A stretch of DNA of 40,898 bases. It comes from Sphingomonas sp. 32-62-10. Its GTDB lineage: Bacteria; Pseudomonadota; Alphaproteobacteria; Sphingomonadales; Sphingomonadaceae. The stretch lies in assembly GCA_002280555.1 (NCBI GenBank), contig NCEE01000007.1:54313-95210 (forward strand), read 5' to 3'. The stretch's first letter is position 1, and each line of letters begins with the position of its first letter. The position numbers and the translations under genes are program-made. The notes under the pieces are model-generated. The model was given only the letters and a program-made list of their open reading frames with translations. It was not told where the DNA came from and searched no databases. Below, one piece after another: positions 40,656 through 40,898 of this stretch.

Positions 40656-40898
40656 ATGAAACTGCGCATCTTCGTGACCCTGAAGCCGTTCAAGGAGCGG
40701 CCGGGAATCACCAAGGACATGATCCTGGCCGATCTGCGCGGCCAGATGTTCGCGCTGCGCGAGGCCTTCGTGTTCGTCCTGGAGCCGCCGTCAGTGCCGG
40801 GTATCGGCACGGGCGGCGGCCTCAAGGGTTACGTCCAGGACCGCGCGTCGCGCGGACTGACGGCCCTGGAGGGCGCCACCTGGGCGCTTGCCGGCGCC
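40656..40898 (+). CDS. Chimeric frame: PurS start joined to RND efflux transporter sequence, cut by the window end
   Basis: The first 11 residues (MKLRIFVTLKP) are the standard start of PurS, the small FGAM-synthase subunit expected after purC. PurS would continue with GVLDPQG; here the sequence becomes FKERPGITKDMILADLRGQM, then AFVFVLEPPSVPGIGTGGGL and KGYVQDRASRGLTALE. That is the periplasmic porter domain of HAE1/AcrB-type RND pumps. RND pumps also have a (A)IFVTLKPFxER segment, so the two proteins share IFVTLKP (21 bases, 40668-40688), where the switch occurs. This looks like an assembly join at a shared 21-mer, not a natural fusion. Confidence 0.7.
   Translation, partial: MKLRIFVTLKPFKERPGITKDMILADLRGQMFALREAFVFVLEPPSVPGIGTGGGLKGYVQDRASRGLTALEGATWALAGA

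Noticed and set aside
1..40898. CRISPR arrays, tRNA or rRNA genes, insertion sequences
   Set aside because: No regularly spaced repeats, cloverleaf-like stretches, rRNA segments or transposase-like proteins were found on reading both strands.

Overview
The window is about 41 kb of high-GC bacterial chromosome. Gene content and protein style point to an alphaproteobacterium of the sphingomonad group. Markers are a cobA-DUF2849-cysI-DUF934-cysH sulfite-reduction operon, a DUF1285-Nudix-CCA transferase operon, a UrcA-family exported protein, a 2-hydroxychromene-2-carboxylate isomerase of the DsbA fold, UPF0262, and a TonB system with two ExbD proteins. No rRNA, tRNA, CRISPR array or intact insertion sequence was found. 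Most of the window is ordinary housekeeping and envelope genes.

Layout. 1-2360 (minus): start of gatA, gatC and a DUF4153 membrane protein. 2485-4052 (plus): a DUF3089 lipase-like protein and ruvX, followed by a pair of REP-like hairpins. 4216-6153 (minus): a broken GH130 glycosidase gene and an alpha/beta hydrolase. 6191-8971 (plus): selO and a broken astD. 9042-13415 (plus): siroheme and assimilatory sulfite reduction, six tightly overlapping or abutting genes including one exported protein of unknown role. 13416-15602: a more A/T-rich accessory patch with an Mrr-like nuclease, a small unknown gene and the tail of a phage terminase. 15603-18895: dnaB (minus, with a perfect DnaA box upstream), then UPF0262, a GH25-like protein and cytidine deaminase (plus). 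18973-22497: membrane proteins, HxlR regulator, SDR, HCCA isomerase, dcd and a small exported TPR protein. 22708-25294 (minus): tonB-exbB-exbD-exbD, with a hairpin at every junction and an intrinsic terminator. 25518-30920: an exported unknown, a folB pair, GST, GNAT, then DUF1285-Nudix-cca. 30893-36008 (minus): GGDEF-EAL protein, parC and a LysR regulator. 36119-39677 (plus): UrcA protein, an exported hydrolase coupled to kynureninase, and a lipoprotein. 39809-40898: purC, then an ORF that begins as PurS and continues as an RND efflux pump.

How the genes work together. CobA makes the siroheme precursor, CysI uses siroheme and a 4Fe-4S cluster to reduce sulfite, and CysH supplies sulfite from APS/PAPS. 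TonB-ExbB-ExbD energises outer-membrane receptors. The hydrolase-kynureninase pair fits tryptophan catabolism through kynurenine.

The most notable points are three sequence discontinuities and the accessory patch. A net 76-base gap interrupts astD, a frame break interrupts the GH130 gene, and PurS joins an RND pump through a shared seven-residue peptide. These could be real gene decay or assembly errors, and raw reads would decide. I see no convincing complete new system. The best candidates for unexplained biology are the exported protein inside the sulfite-reduction operon, the Mrr-like nuclease with its small upstream partner, and the hairpin-punctuated ton operon.
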